Assembly: GCA_030524125.1 (NCBI GenBank)
Contig: JAUNHB010000016.1
Location: 1-39,609 of the forward strand
Source of the DNA: Eubacteriales bacterium
Lineage (GTDB): Bacteria > Bacillota > Clostridia > Lachnospirales > Lachnospiraceae
Reading direction: 5' to 3'
Length of the DNA: 39,609 nucleotides
Below the pieces are notes generated by a model, which worked only from the letters and a program-made list of their open reading frames with translations, was not told where the DNA came from and did not search any database. This document shows, piece by piece, positions 22,824-32,108 of this stretch; positions within the stretch are counted from its first letter, which is position 1; the number at the start of each line of letters is the position of its first letter. The position numbers were made by a program, and so were the translations under genes.

Positions 22824-23693
22824 TCACTCCTCCCCTTTCAGATTCCCGTTACGGAACTCCGAAGGAGTAATTCCATAGATGCTTTTGAACGCTTTGTAAA
22901 AATAGCTGTAATTATTAAACCCCGCTTTCTCCGCCGCTTCCGTAATGGGCAGGCCCGTCTTCAGATACTCAACCGCCAGATCCATCCGCTTTTCTTTGAT
23001 GTAATGATTGATCGTCTGGTTCATCACGCTCCGGAACGCCGCGCAGATATAGGAAACGCTGTAATTCGCTTCCTTTGCCAGTCTCGACAGCGTGATCTTC
23101 TCGTCCAGATGCTGCTGTACGTACTCGATCACGGTGGCTACGGCCTGGATATTTTCCTGATTTTTGATATTCTTTTCCAAATATTCATAAGTGTCCTCAT
23201 AAATATACGCCAGCAAGACCTGAACAAGTCCGCTGTGCAGGAGCTCTTCTCCATGCCGCAGCCCGTTTTTCTTGTAAATGCTGACCAGCTCATAATATTT
23301 CAGTAGCCTGCTGAAATCCAGATGCATGATCGGATAGCTGGAGTTATAGCTTTGAAACACCGACGCCACGTTCACTCCCTTTGCGGAAAACTGCGCCAGC
23401 CGGATAAATTCTATCCCCAGATTGAACCGTTCGCAGTGCGCGTCCGTCCCCACAGCCTTATAGCAGTGGGGATCGAACACGTTGCAAAATACAACATCTC
23501 CTTCCCTGAGCTCGTACTCCGTCTGGTCGCAGACATAGTTTACATTCCGGCAGCTGAGCACTACCGAGAGTTCGTAATAATCATGATAGTGATAGTCCGT
23601 CAGATGCGTGATCACTTTTTCAAAATGCATGATGCGGTAGCCGTAACGTCTGAATTCCTCATAGTGCGTCCGTGGGTATGCTTTTATTACCAT
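22824..23693 (-). CDS. AraC-family transcriptional regulator
   Basis: A 289-residue regulator with an N-terminal cupin-like sensing domain (YHYHDYYELSVVLSCRNVNY, then ELREGDVVFCNVFDPHCYKA) and a C-terminal double helix-turn-helix (HTH_18). The latter reads ITLSRLAKEANYSVSYICAA and ITEAAEKAGFNNYSYFYKAF, ending YGITPSEFRNG. AraC regulators of this form usually activate neighbouring catabolic genes on binding a sugar or acid. The start at 23693 follows AGAGGAAA; ATG 23738 is possible but lacks a site. It lies within the operon, between the metallohydrolase and the MmsA-like gene, and is its probable regulator. Confidence 0.9.
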   Translation of the reverse strand: MVIKAYPRTHYEEFRRYGYRIMHFEKVITHLTDYHYHDYYELSVVLSCRNVNYVCDQTEYELREGDVVFCNVFDPHCYKAVGTDAHCERFNLGIEFIRLAQFSAKGVNVASVFQSYNSSYPIMHLDFSRLLKYYELVSIYKKNGLRHGEELLHSGLVQVLLAYIYEDTYEYLEKNIKNQENIQAVATVIEYVQQHLDEKITLSRLAKEANYSVSYICAAFRSVMNQTINHYIKEKRMDLAVEYLKTGLPITEAAEKAGFNNYSYFYKAFKSIYGITPSEFRNGNLKGEE

Positions 23694-23773
23694 CGCATTT
23701 CCTCTCTGCTCAAAGGCGGCATATTTCTGCTTCTGCATCGGATTGTATCACATTTTGCCTTCTTCGTCCTCTG

Positions 23774-24916
23774 TCAATCCATCAGCGCAAAGTCCGCCTG
23801 GCAAAAAGCGGGCTCTCCATCCACAAATACCATCTGCGGAACCAGAAGGCGATGCGTCTTAAACACTTCATTTTCACAGTCTCTATGAACAGCCGTCCTG
23901 TCGATCATCCGGAAGATCGCCACGTCTGCGTAAGCTCCCGCCTGCAGCGTTCCAATCTTTCCTTCCATCTTCATGGCTTTCGCCGGCGTCTCGGTCACGC
24001 ACCGGACAACTTCGGCAAGCGGCATCCCAAGCTCCAGATATTTGGCCATGACAAAGGTCAGACTTTTGGCCGTATTGGACATGTTATACTTATCGTCCAG
24101 CCAGTCGGAAGCGATGATGTCCGGAAGGAACCCCTGCTCCAGCGCCTTTCTGCATACTCTGATACTGAAATTCATGCGCCCGTTGGCCGCGTCCATCAGC
24201 ACTCCCCGTTCGCGGGCGGCCAGAACGAAATCCTTCACGCGTCCGCTGTCGTCCAGGATCGTTTCGTCTCCCCAGCCGTGGTAGCAATGACAATATATGT
24301 CTCCTGCCTTCAGCCGATCCGCCACCTCCTTAAGCGGAGTGACCGGATTGCTGGTGTGCACGCAAATACCAAGTCCCAGCTCGTCCGCAAGTTCTCTCGT
24401 AGCGTCCATGGCGTCGATCCCGGTAGCCACGCCTTTGCTCATACGCAGCTTAAAGCCCAGAATATTGTCCCGGTACGCTTCCACCGTTCTGCGGATATCG
24501 TCCATGCGGTATTCCGCCCGGTCAAACTTTTCAATAATATTATAATCAATCTGGCCGCTTCCATACATGCACAGGTAGCTCTTGATCCGCACCTTGCTGG
24601 GTACGACCGTCCCTCCGTAAAAAGAACCGAAGTTGCTGCTCCCGGCAGTTCCCGGATCCACCGCCGCCGTCACTCCCGTAGCCAGCAGGTAATCCGCATG
24701 TACTCCCACATTGGAGCCGCTCCCATACACATGCGCATGGTAGTCGATCAGTCCTGGAAATACATAGCAGCCGGAGGCGTCGATCACCCGGGCGCACTCC
24801 CAGTCGTCCGGCAGATCCACAATATGATTTCCCCGGATGGCGATGTCCATGACCTGGTCGATCTCTCTGGAAGGATCCACCACCCGCCCGTTTTTAATGA
24901 CAAAATCAAGCTTCAT
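23774..24916 (-). CDS. Amidohydrolase/deacetylase-family metallohydrolase (COG3964-like)
   Basis: A 380-residue amidohydrolase-superfamily enzyme. The metal-binding HxH motif is in PGLIDYHAHVYGSGS near residue 60, the carbamylated-Lys candidate in GFKLRMSKG near residue 155, further His ligands in CVHTSNP and CHCYHGWGD, and the catalytic Asp in IIASDWLDDKYN near residue 270. Overall form matches the COG3964 group (EF_0837/Atu3266-like). Some characterised members hydrolyse acylated (R)-2-hydroxy acids such as acetyl-(R)-mandelate; use on that kind of substrate here is inference. It starts at 24916 with GAGGAG upstream, 32 bp after the permease gene. Dihydroorotase-like activity is a less likely alternative. 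Confidence 0.85.
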   Translation of the reverse strand: MKLDFVIKNGRVVDPSREIDQVMDIAIRGNHIVDLPDDWECARVIDASGCYVFPGLIDYHAHVYGSGSNVGVHADYLLATGVTAAVDPGTAGSSNFGSFYGGTVVPSKVRIKSYLCMYGSGQIDYNIIEKFDRAEYRMDDIRRTVEAYRDNILGFKLRMSKGVATGIDAMDATRELADELGLGICVHTSNPVTPLKEVADRLKAGDIYCHCYHGWGDETILDDSGRVKDFVLAARERGVLMDAANGRMNFSIRVCRKALEQGFLPDIIASDWLDDKYNMSNTAKSLTFVMAKYLELGMPLAEVVRCVTETPAKAMKMEGKIGTLQAGAYADVAIFRMIDRTAVHRDCENEVFKTHRLLVPQMVFVDGEPAFCQADFALMD

Positions 24917-24948
24917 TCCGTTTCTCCTCTTTCCGCGGCGCTGTCAGC

Positions 24949-26262
24949 TCAGCAAAGTCCCGCCATGTACAGAATGACCGCCAGTCCAAATCCCAGCATC
25001 GGTATGAGGCACTGCGATACAAATGTATATTTATAGGTATCGATCATATCCGTTTTGGCCACGGAATTTGCGATCACGACTCCAGATGCATGAGGCATCG
25101 CGTCCAGACCTGCGGAAGCGATCGCAGACAGTCTGTGAAGGATCTGAAGGTTCATTCCCGTGGAGATCAGATACTCGCTCATGGAATTCAGGAAAATGTT
25201 CAGTCCTCCCGTGGACGATCCCGTGATCATGCAGATCACATTGATGGAGAAAAACATCAAAAGCAGAGGACTCATGTCCAGACTGAGAAGCCACTGCGTG
25301 CATGCGGCGTATGTCGGAGAGGCCGTCACAACGCCTCCAAAGCCCATGATGCAGGAGGTGACCATCAAGGTGTTCAGTCCGTTGGTCGTTCCCGCATGGA
25401 TCGTCTCTTTGACATTCATTTTTCCACGGTACAGGACGAGCGCCACGAGGATCGCAAGCAGCATTCCCAGACACACCGCATAATTTGCCACCGACACAAC
25501 CTGCTGGAAGATGAAGATCGACACGATCAAAACTACCAGCGGGGCAAACGCCGCTGCCGGAGAGGGAAGCTTCGCCAGTTCCTCCGCGCTCTGCGCTTTC
25601 GTTTCATCGTCTCCCGGAGAGGCCACAAAGTGTTCTCCTCTCGCCGCGCACCGTTTCACCACCCAGTTGTAAAACACAAAATCCAGAGCGAACACGAAGA
25701 CCGATGTGATGATGCCGATGACCGGAGCAGCGTAGATGGTCGTTCCGAAAAATTCCGTCGGGATCAGATTCTGCGTGGACGGCGTTCCCGGAAGGAATAC
25801 CATCGTGATCGTAGCCGGCACGGCCAGAAGCAGGCCCGGAAAGATCTTTTTCGGAATATCCGCTTCCTTGAACAGTGCCATGCAGATCGGATACATGGTA
25901 AACGCAATGACGAACACGCCGATGCCTCCGTAAGAGAGAACAAGGGTCGTCAAAAGCACGATCAGAACGATATGCTTTTTCCCAAGCACCTTCACCATCC
26001 AGTTGGCGATGGACAAAGACGCGCCTCCCTGATCCATGACCTTTCCAAAAATAGCTCCCAGCGAGAAGATCAGGAACCAGCTTCCCGCAAAGGAGGTGAA
26101 ACTTCCCGCAAAAGATTCCGAAATCGCCGGCCACACATCCATGCCGCCTGTCAGGATCACGATCAGCGAAGAAGCCAGCGCCACCACGCCCATATGCCAT
26201 CCCTTAAATGTCAGATACACCAGCACTGCGAGTGCAACAAAAATACCTATTACTCCTAACAT
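24949..26262 (-). CDS. GntP-family permease
   Basis: A 437-residue permease of the GntP (gluconate:H+ symporter) group, with about 12 hydrophobic segments. Visible blocks include FLIFSLGAIFGKVMDQGGAS near residue 63, LSYGGIGVFVIAFTMYPI, LPGTPSTQNLIPTEFFGTT, and the C-terminal GSSTGGLNIFLNS and AGLDAMPHASGVVIA motifs characteristic of this family. Members import gluconate and other sugar or hydroxy acids. In this operon it most likely imports the substrate of the metallohydrolase or the 2-hydroxyacid dehydrogenase. The start at 26262 follows AAGGGGG. Confidence 0.9.
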   Translation of the reverse strand: MLGVIGIFVALAVLVYLTFKGWHMGVVALASSLIVILTGGMDVWPAISESFAGSFTSFAGSWFLIFSLGAIFGKVMDQGGASLSIANWMVKVLGKKHIVLIVLLTTLVLSYGGIGVFVIAFTMYPICMALFKEADIPKKIFPGLLLAVPATITMVFLPGTPSTQNLIPTEFFGTTIYAAPVIGIITSVFVFALDFVFYNWVVKRCAARGEHFVASPGDDETKAQSAEELAKLPSPAAAFAPLVVLIVSIFIFQQVVSVANYAVCLGMLLAILVALVLYRGKMNVKETIHAGTTNGLNTLMVTSCIMGFGGVVTASPTYAACTQWLLSLDMSPLLLMFFSINVICMITGSSTGGLNIFLNSMSEYLISTGMNLQILHRLSAIASAGLDAMPHASGVVIANSVAKTDMIDTYKYTFVSQCLIPMLGFGLAVILYMAGLC

Positions 26263-26283
26263 TTCTTTCCCCCTTATCTGTCT

Positions 26284-27240
26284 TTAAAACTTATTGACCG
26301 GCCACGACGGAGTGTGTCCGCCAAGCGCCTCATGGATCCCCAGCGCCGCATCCATCCCCATCTTGTCCATCGTCTCTACGTTCAGCGCCGCGTCATGCGG
26401 CGTAACGATCATGTGATCCAGACGCAGAAGCCGGTTATCCTGACGAAACGGCTCTTCCGCCATCACGTCCACTCCCGCCCCATAGATGCGTCCCTGTTCA
26501 AGCGCATCGTACAGATCGTCCTCGTCCACGATCCCTCCCCGCGCACAGTTGATCAGCGAAGCCGTAGGTTTCATGAGCGAGAGGAGCTTCCTGTTCACCA
26601 TTTTTCTGGTCTGCTCCGTCTCCGGCAGATGCAGAGATACGAAATCCGCCTCCGCAAATACCTGTTCTGCCGTCTCCACCCGTTCGATGTAATCGAGCGC
26701 CGCATCCGCCGGCAGCATCGGGTCGTACCCGATCACCTTCATATCCAGCCCAAGAGCGGCTTTCTTCGCCACCTGGCGGCCGATCCTTCCGCAGCCGATC
26801 ACCCCCAGCGTTTTTCCCGCTACCTCCTGCCCCTTGCAGGTGTTTCTGGTCTTCCAGCCGTTTCCGAGAAGCAGCTGCCGGTTCTGGTAGGTGAGATTTC
26901 TGGCGCATGCCAGAATCAGCATGATCGTGTGCTCCGCCACCGCGTTGGAATTGGCGTTGGGCGTGATCGTCACCCAGATCTTCTTATCATTGCAGTAGTC
27001 CATGTCAATGTTGTCATATCCGACGCCATGCCGCCCGATCACCTTCAGCTTTGGCATCTTCTCCAGAATTTCCCTCGGGTATTTCGCAGTCCGGGCCAGA
27101 AGTGCGTCCGCCTCCTTTGCCTGTTCCTCAAATTCCTGCGATGAGGTTCCGTCCACAACGACGACCTCATATCCCTTTTCTCTCAAAAACTCTTTTCCCG
27201 GCTCGGTAATATCCTCCGGGATGATCACCTTGTAAGACAT
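26284..27240 (-). CDS. D-isomer-specific 2-hydroxyacid dehydrogenase
   Basis: A 318-residue NAD-dependent dehydrogenase of the D-2-hydroxyacid/phosphoglycerate type. The NAD loop GVIGCGRIGRQVAKK is near residue 145. The catalytic triad can be placed: Arg in INCARGGIVDEDDL near residue 232, Glu in DVMAEEPF near residue 261, and His in VTPHDAALN near residue 280. No ACT domain follows, so it is not a regulated SerA. The ATG at 27240 lies five bases after the stop of the aldolase gene, with GGGGGTGA upstream. It probably interconverts a D-2-hydroxy acid and its 2-oxo acid for the adjacent aldolase. Confidence 0.9.
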   Translation of the reverse strand: MSYKVIIPEDITEPGKEFLREKGYEVVVVDGTSSQEFEEQAKEADALLARTAKYPREILEKMPKLKVIGRHGVGYDNIDMDYCNDKKIWVTITPNANSNAVAEHTIMLILACARNLTYQNRQLLLGNGWKTRNTCKGQEVAGKTLGVIGCGRIGRQVAKKAALGLDMKVIGYDPMLPADAALDYIERVETAEQVFAEADFVSLHLPETEQTRKMVNRKLLSLMKPTASLINCARGGIVDEDDLYDALEQGRIYGAGVDVMAEEPFRQDNRLLRLDHMIVTPHDAALNVETMDKMGMDAALGIHEALGGHTPSWPVNKF

Positions 27241-27245
27241 GCTCT

Positions 27246-28046
27246 TCACCCCCGTTTCATCTGATCAACGACGGCGCGCATTTCTTTTCCTTCTCCGTTC
27301 CAGAATGCCTTCATCTTCGCCAGCTGATCTCCCAGAGAAAAATCCTTGACTCCCAGTTCTATATAGTATGCCGCGTCTTCCGGCGACACGATCTCGCAGC
27401 GCGGACGCACTCCGTGTCTCAGAGCCGCCTGAATGCACTTTCTCTCCGCTTCCTTTACCTCCTCTGCATGCTCCGCGCGGTTCCAGCCTTTGCTCATGCA
27501 GTAGTCGTTGGGGCCGAACTGAATCATATCCACGCCGGGCACCGCGCAGATCTCGTCAATCTGCTCCACCGCCTCCGCCTTTTCGATCATAAAGCAGAGC
27601 ACGATCTCGTTGAGTCTGCGGATATGATCGAGTACCGGGATGTGCGACTGGCCTCCGATATATCTTCCGTTTGGATATCCAAATACGCCTTCGCTGCCTT
27701 CCGTCTTCGGCTTTACCAGGCTTACGCTCTCCCGGACCTGCTCTGCGCTCACATGATCCACGAACAGAATACTCTGAAATCCGGCCTGCACCGCCTTCTG
27801 CGCCACAAATCCCCGGTTCTGATAATCCAGCTTGATCATCGTCCCCATGTGGTTCAATTCAGCCGCCCTCGCCATGTTCGGAAGATCTGTAAAATCGTAG
27901 GGCGCATATTCCGCCACGAACTCCACGTAATCGAAGTTGCCGGTCGCTCCGACCGCCTCCCAGAAAAATGGCTGTGTACTCCATAATCTGGTGGATAACA
28001 ACGGCAGATCATGATCCAGATGATAACGCAGTTTGTTTTCTTTCAT
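27246..28046 (-). CDS. HpcH/HpaI-family aldolase
   Basis: A 266-residue class II aldolase of the HpcH/HpaI/citrate-lyase-beta fold. The metal ligands are visible as Glu in LCFMIEKAEAV near residue 155 and Asp in QFGPNDYCMSKG near residue 179. The usual early Arg/His catalytic region is diverged: RLWSTQPFFWEAVGATGNFD. Relatives cleave 4-hydroxy-2-oxo acids to pyruvate and a semialdehyde. It is the first gene of the six-gene operon. AAAGGGG precedes ATG 28046. The substrate is unknown; a downstream semialdehyde dehydrogenase suggests the aldehyde product is a short semialdehyde. Confidence 0.87.
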   Translation of the reverse strand: MKENKLRYHLDHDLPLLSTRLWSTQPFFWEAVGATGNFDYVEFVAEYAPYDFTDLPNMARAAELNHMGTMIKLDYQNRGFVAQKAVQAGFQSILFVDHVSAEQVRESVSLVKPKTEGSEGVFGYPNGRYIGGQSHIPVLDHIRRLNEIVLCFMIEKAEAVEQIDEICAVPGVDMIQFGPNDYCMSKGWNRAEHAEEVKEAERKCIQAALRHGVRPRCEIVSPEDAAYYIELGVKDFSLGDQLAKMKAFWNGEGKEMRAVVDQMKRG

Positions 28047-28314
28047 CTTTTTGTTCCCCTTTCTTTGTTTTTCGTGATTTCTTATAATTTTCTTTTTCTT
28101 TTTGTTTATTTATTATCTATTATTTTCGTTTAGAAAGCCATTTAATATTTAATTTTCAGCATTTCCTTTTATAAACGCTTTTTTTCGCTATTTCTTTGTG
28201 CGTTTTTTCTTTTTTTTCGTTTTTTCGGCTTTTTTCTGCAAATTCTTTCAAAATTTGGTTTCGGACATTTCCAATCTTACAGATCCGTCTTCATTTTCCT
28301 TTTTTCAGGACACG
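28047..28314. other. A+T-rich, strand-asymmetric spacer upstream of the catabolic operon
   Basis: About 270 bp with no gene. The plus strand is nearly all pyrimidine and T-rich, with repeated runs such as cttttttttcgttttttcgg, so the transcript of the minus strand would be A-rich and unstructured. No clear -35/-10 pair with good spacing was found; a possible TATAAA-type -10 lies near 28168. No TGNNANCGNTNNCA cre site was recognised. The operon promoter is presumably here but cannot be placed. Confidence 0.5.
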
Positions 28315-28358
28315 CAAAAAGCGGGAAAGAATCCCTTTAATAGGAATTCTTTCCCGCT
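28315..28358 (-). terminator. rpoC terminator
   Basis: On the minus strand AGCGGGAAAGAATTCC pairs, with small imperfections, with GGGATTCTTTCCCGCT around ATTAAA-type loop sequence and is followed by TTTTTGC. It lies 17 bp after the rpoC stop and ends the rpoBC transcript. Confidence 0.9.
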
Positions 28359-28374
28359 GTTCTGCTTTTATCGT

Positions 28375-31300
28375 TTATTCTTCCGGATCTTCTCCGTCCT
28401 CGTTCTCCGCCTCGAACGTCTCGTCCGTCTCCTCGTCCTCGCTCAGGTCAAAATCCTCCTCCAGATCGTCGTTGTCTCCGGTCAGATCCAGGATCTCATC
28501 TTCCTCTTCGCTCAGATCGAGGGAATCGTCCTCCTCGAGGTCCGTGTTCAGCTTGACGTCGCGGTAGCGCTTCATGCCGGTTCCGGCAGGGATCAGCTTA
28601 CCGATGATGACGTTCTCCTTCAGACCGATCAGCGGATCGATCTTGCCCTTGATGGCCGCTTCCGTCAGAACCTTTGTGGTCTCCTGGAAGGATGCCGCGG
28701 ACAGGAAGGAGTTGGTCGCCAGCGACGCCTTGGTGATACCAAGGAGCACCTGCTTGCCGTCCGCCGGGGCTTTGCCCTCAGCCTCCAGCTGCTCGTTCAT
28801 ATCCTCGTACTCGAGAATGTCCACCAGCGTTCCCGGCAGGAACTCGCTGTCGCCGTTGTCCTCGATGCGGATCTTCTTCAGCATCTGGCGCACGATCATC
28901 TCGATGTGCTTGTCGTTGATCTCCACACCCTGCAGGCGGTACACTCTCTGCACCTCCTGAAGCAGGTAATCCTGCACGGCGCGCACGCCTTTGATCTTCA
29001 GGATGTCGTGGGGGTTGATGCTTCCCTCGGTCAGCGCGTCTCCGGCCTCCACATAAGTGCCGTCCATGATCTTGATCCTCGAATCAAACGGGATCAGATA
29101 GGTCTTGGATTCGCCGTTGTCATTATTGGTGATAATGATCTCGCGCTTCTTCTTCATATCGTTGATGGTCGCCAGTCCGGCGATCTCAGTCACGATGGCA
29201 AGTCCCTTGGGCTTTCTCGCCTCGAAAAGCTCCTCCACACGGGGAAGACCCTGCGTGATGTCGCCTCCCGCCACGCCTCCGGTGTGGAAGGTTCTCATGG
29301 TCAGCTGCGTACCCGGCTCTCCGATGGACTGGGCCGCGATGATGCCGACGGTCTCTCCCACCTGCACGGCCTCTCCGGTCGCCATGTTGGCTCCGTAGCA
29401 TTTCGCGCACACGCCGATACGGGAACGGCAGGTCAGGGCCGTACGGATCTTCACCTTCTCAAAGGGATTTCCATCGGCGTCCACGCCGTTTTTCATGACC
29501 AGCGCCGCGCGTCTGGGCGTGATCATATGGTTTGCCTTGACGATGATGTTTCCGTCTTTATCGCAAATGTCATGGCAGGCGAAGCGTCCGGTGATGCGCT
29601 CCTGCAGGGACTCGATCAGCTCCTTGCCGTCGGTGAACGCCGATACCTCCATGCCCGGAATCTCATCCCTGCCCTCCGCGCAGTCGGTCTCGCGGATGAT
29701 CAGCTCCTGGGACACATCCACCAGACGTCTGGTCAGATAACCGGAGTCGGCGGTACGCAGAGCCGTATCGGACAGACCCTTACGCGCTCCGTGAGCGGAC
29801 ATGAAGTACTCCAGTACGTCCAGACCTTCACGGAAGTTGGAGGTGATGGGGAGCTCGATGGTGTGTCCCGTCGTGTCGGCCATCAGACCGCGCATTCCGG
29901 CAAGCTGCTTGATCTGCTTATCGGAACCACGGGCTCCGGAGTCCGCCATCATATAAATGTTGTTGTATTTGTCAAGGCCGTCCAGCAGCGCCTTGGTCAG
30001 CACCGCGTCGGTCTTCTTCCAGGTCTCCACGACCTCCTTGTAGCGCTCTTCCTCGGTGATCTTACCGCGCTTGTAGTTGCGGGTGATCTTATCCACCGTG
30101 TCCTGCGCCTGCCTGATCAGCTCCGGCTTCTCGGGCGGCACGGTCATATCGGAAATGGATACGGTCATGGCCGCTCGCGTGGAGTATTTGTAGCCCATGG
30201 ACTTGATGTCGTCCAGCACCTCCGCGGTTCTCGTCGCGCCATGGGTGTTGATGACCTTCTCGAGGATCTGCTTCAGACCCTTTTTACCTACGTGGAAATC
30301 CACCTCGGGCTTCAGCTCGTTGCCCGGCACGCTGCGGTCCACAAATCCAAGATCCTGCGGGAGGATCTCGTTGAACAGGAAGCGTCCCAGCGTGGATTCC
30401 TCCGTGCTGGAGAGCGTTTCTCCGTCCGCCGTCTTCTTGGTGACGCGCACCTTGATGCGGCTCTGGAGCGTCAGTGCCCCGTTCTCATACGCGAGGATCG
30501 CCTCGTTTACGTTTTTGAAATATTTTCCTTCGCCGATGGCGCCCGGTCTCTCCTGCGTCAGATAGTAGATTCCGAGAACCATGTCCTGCGACGGCACGGC
30601 CACGGGACCTCCGTCGGACGGCTTCAGAAGGTTATTGGGCGAGAGCAGCAGGAAGCGGCACTCGGCCTGCGCCTCCACGGACAGGGGCAGATGGACCGCC
30701 ATCTGGTCTCCGTCGAAGTCGGCGTTGAACGCGGTACACACCAGCGGATGCAGCTTGATCGCCTTTCCTTCCACGAGGATCGGCTCAAACGCCTGGATTC
30801 CCAGTCTGTGCAGGGTAGGCGCGCGGTTCAGCATGACCGGATGCTCTTTGATGACGTCCTCCAGCACATCCCATACCTCGGTCTGGAGACGCTCCACCAT
30901 CTTTTTCGCGCTCTTGATATTGTGCGCGGAGCCGTTTGCCACCAGCTCCTTCATGACGAAAGGCTTGAACAGCTCGATCGCCATCTCCTTCGGAAGTCCG
31001 CACTGATAGATCTTCAGCTCCGGACCCACGACGATAACGGAACGTCCGGAATAGTCCACGCGTTTTCCGAGAAGATTCTGACGGAAGCGTCCGGATTTTC
31101 CCTTGAGCATGTCGGACAGCGACTTCAGCGCGCGGTTGCCCGGTCCCGTGACGGGACGGCCCCTTCTGCCATTGTCGATCAGCGCATCCACCGCTTCCTG
31201 AAGCATCCGCTTCTCATTGCGGACGATGATGTCCGGCGCGCCCAGATCCAGCAGTCTCTGGAGACGGTTGTTTCTGTTGATGATCCTTCTGTAAAGATCG

Positions 31301-32094
31301 TTCAGGTCGGAGGTGGCGAAGCGGCCGCCGTCCAGCTGCACCATGGGGCGCAGATCGGGCGGAATGACCGGGATCACGTCCATGATCATCCACTCCGGCT
31401 TATTTCCCGAGCCGCGGAACGCCTCCACGACCTCCAGTCTCTTGATGATGCGGGCCCGCTTCTGTCCGGAAGCGTTCTTGAGGCCCTCCTTCAGCTCCGC
31501 GGAATCCTTCTCCAGATCGATGGCGTGCAGAAGCTCCTTGATGGACTCTGCTCCCATTCCCACGCGGAACGCGCCGGACTCCGGATATTTTTCCTTCATG
31601 TCCTGATATTCCTTCTCGGACAGCACCTGCTTGTACAGAAGCTCGGTCTTGCCCGGATCCAGAACGATATAGGACGCAAAATAGAGCACTTTTTCCAGCG
31701 TTCTCGGGGACAGATCCAGGATCAGTCCCATGCGGCTGGGGATTCCTTTAAAATACCAGATGTGAGACACCGGGGCGGCCAGTTTGATGTGGCCCATACG
31801 CTCCCGGCGCACGTTGGATTTGGTGACTTCCACGCCGCAGCGGTCGCAGACGACGCCTTTATATCTGATCTTCTTGTATTTTCCGCAATGGCACTCCCAG
31901 TCCTTGCTCGGTCCGAAGATGCGCTCGCAGTACAGACCGTCCTTCTCCGGCTTCAGCGTTCGGTAGTTGATGGTCTCGGGCTTCGTCACCTCGCCCCGGG
32001 ACCAGCCAAGAATGGTATCCGGAGAAGCGAGACCAATCTTGATCGCATCGAAGCTCATGGGCTGGTAGTTATCATTATTCGTTACTTCCGGCAT
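28375..32094 (-). CDS. rpoC: RNA polymerase beta' subunit
   Basis: A 1239-residue beta' subunit of RNA polymerase. The N-terminal zinc finger has Cys68, Cys70, Cys83 and Cys86. The catalytic Mg site NADFDGDQM is at residues 457-465, preceded by [19 protein letters not shown]. The second zinc cluster is visible in [13 protein letters not shown], and the bridge-helix region in [19 protein letters not shown]. The last 50 or so residues are strongly acidic, a long Asp/Glu tail. ATG 32094 is chosen because AGGAGG lies 8 nt upstream; GTG 32103 is too close. The gene is 14 bp from rpoB and is followed by a terminator. Confidence 0.98.
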   Translation of the reverse strand: MPEVTNNDNYQPMSFDAIKIGLASPDTILGWSRGEVTKPETINYRTLKPEKDGLYCERIFGPSKDWECHCGKYKKIRYKGVVCDRCGVEVTKSNVRRERMGHIKLAAPVSHIWYFKGIPSRMGLILDLSPRTLEKVLYFASYIVLDPGKTELLYKQVLSEKEYQDMKEKYPESGAFRVGMGAESIKELLHAIDLEKDSAELKEGLKNASGQKRARIIKRLEVVEAFRGSGNKPEWMIMDVIPVIPPDLRPMVQLDGGRFATSDLNDLYRRIINRNNRLQRLLDLGAPDIIVRNEKRMLQEAVDALIDNGRRGRPVTGPGNRALKSLSDMLKGKSGRFRQNLLGKRVDYSGRSVIVVGPELKIYQCGLPKEMAIELFKPFVMKELVANGSAHNIKSAKKMVERLQTEVWDVLEDVIKEHPVMLNRAPTLHRLGIQAFEPILVEGKAIKLHPLVCTAFNADFDGDQMAVHLPLSVEAQAECRFLLLSPNNLLKPSDGGPVAVPSQDMVLGIYYLTQERPGAIGEGKYFKNVNEAILAYENGALTLQSRIKVRVTKKTADGETLSSTEESTLGRFLFNEILPQDLGFVDRSVPGNELKPEVDFHVGKKGLKQILEKVINTHGATRTAEVLDDIKSMGYKYSTRAAMTVSISDMTVPPEKPELIRQAQDTVDKITRNYKRGKITEEERYKEVVETWKKTDAVLTKALLDGLDKYNNIYMMADSGARGSDKQIKQLAGMRGLMADTTGHTIELPITSNFREGLDVLEYFMSAHGARKGLSDTALRTADSGYLTRRLVDVSQELIIRETDCAEGRDEIPGMEVSAFTDGKELIESLQERITGRFACHDICDKDGNIIVKANHMITPRRAALVMKNGVDADGNPFEKVKIRTALTCRSRIGVCAKCYGANMATGEAVQVGETVGIIAAQSIGEPGTQLTMRTFHTGGVAGGDITQGLPRVEELFEARKPKGLAIVTEIAGLATINDMKKKREIIITNNDNGESKTYLIPFDSRIKIMDGTYVEAGDALTEGSINPHDILKIKGVRAVQDYLLQEVQRVYRLQGVEINDKHIEMIVRQMLKKIRIEDNGDSEFLPGTLVDILEYEDMNEQLEAEGKAPADGKQVLLGITKASLATNSFLSAASFQETTKVLTEAAIKGKIDPLIGLKENVIIGKLIPAGTGMKRYRDVKLNTDLEEDDSLDLSEEEDEILDLTGDNDDLEEDFDLSEDEETDETFEAENEDGEDPEE

Positions 32095-32108
32095 GAACGG
32101 CACCTCCT

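Noticed and set aside
28047-28314. Catabolite-response (cre) site before the catabolic operon
   Set aside because: No sequence close to the cre consensus was seen in the A+T-rich spacer.
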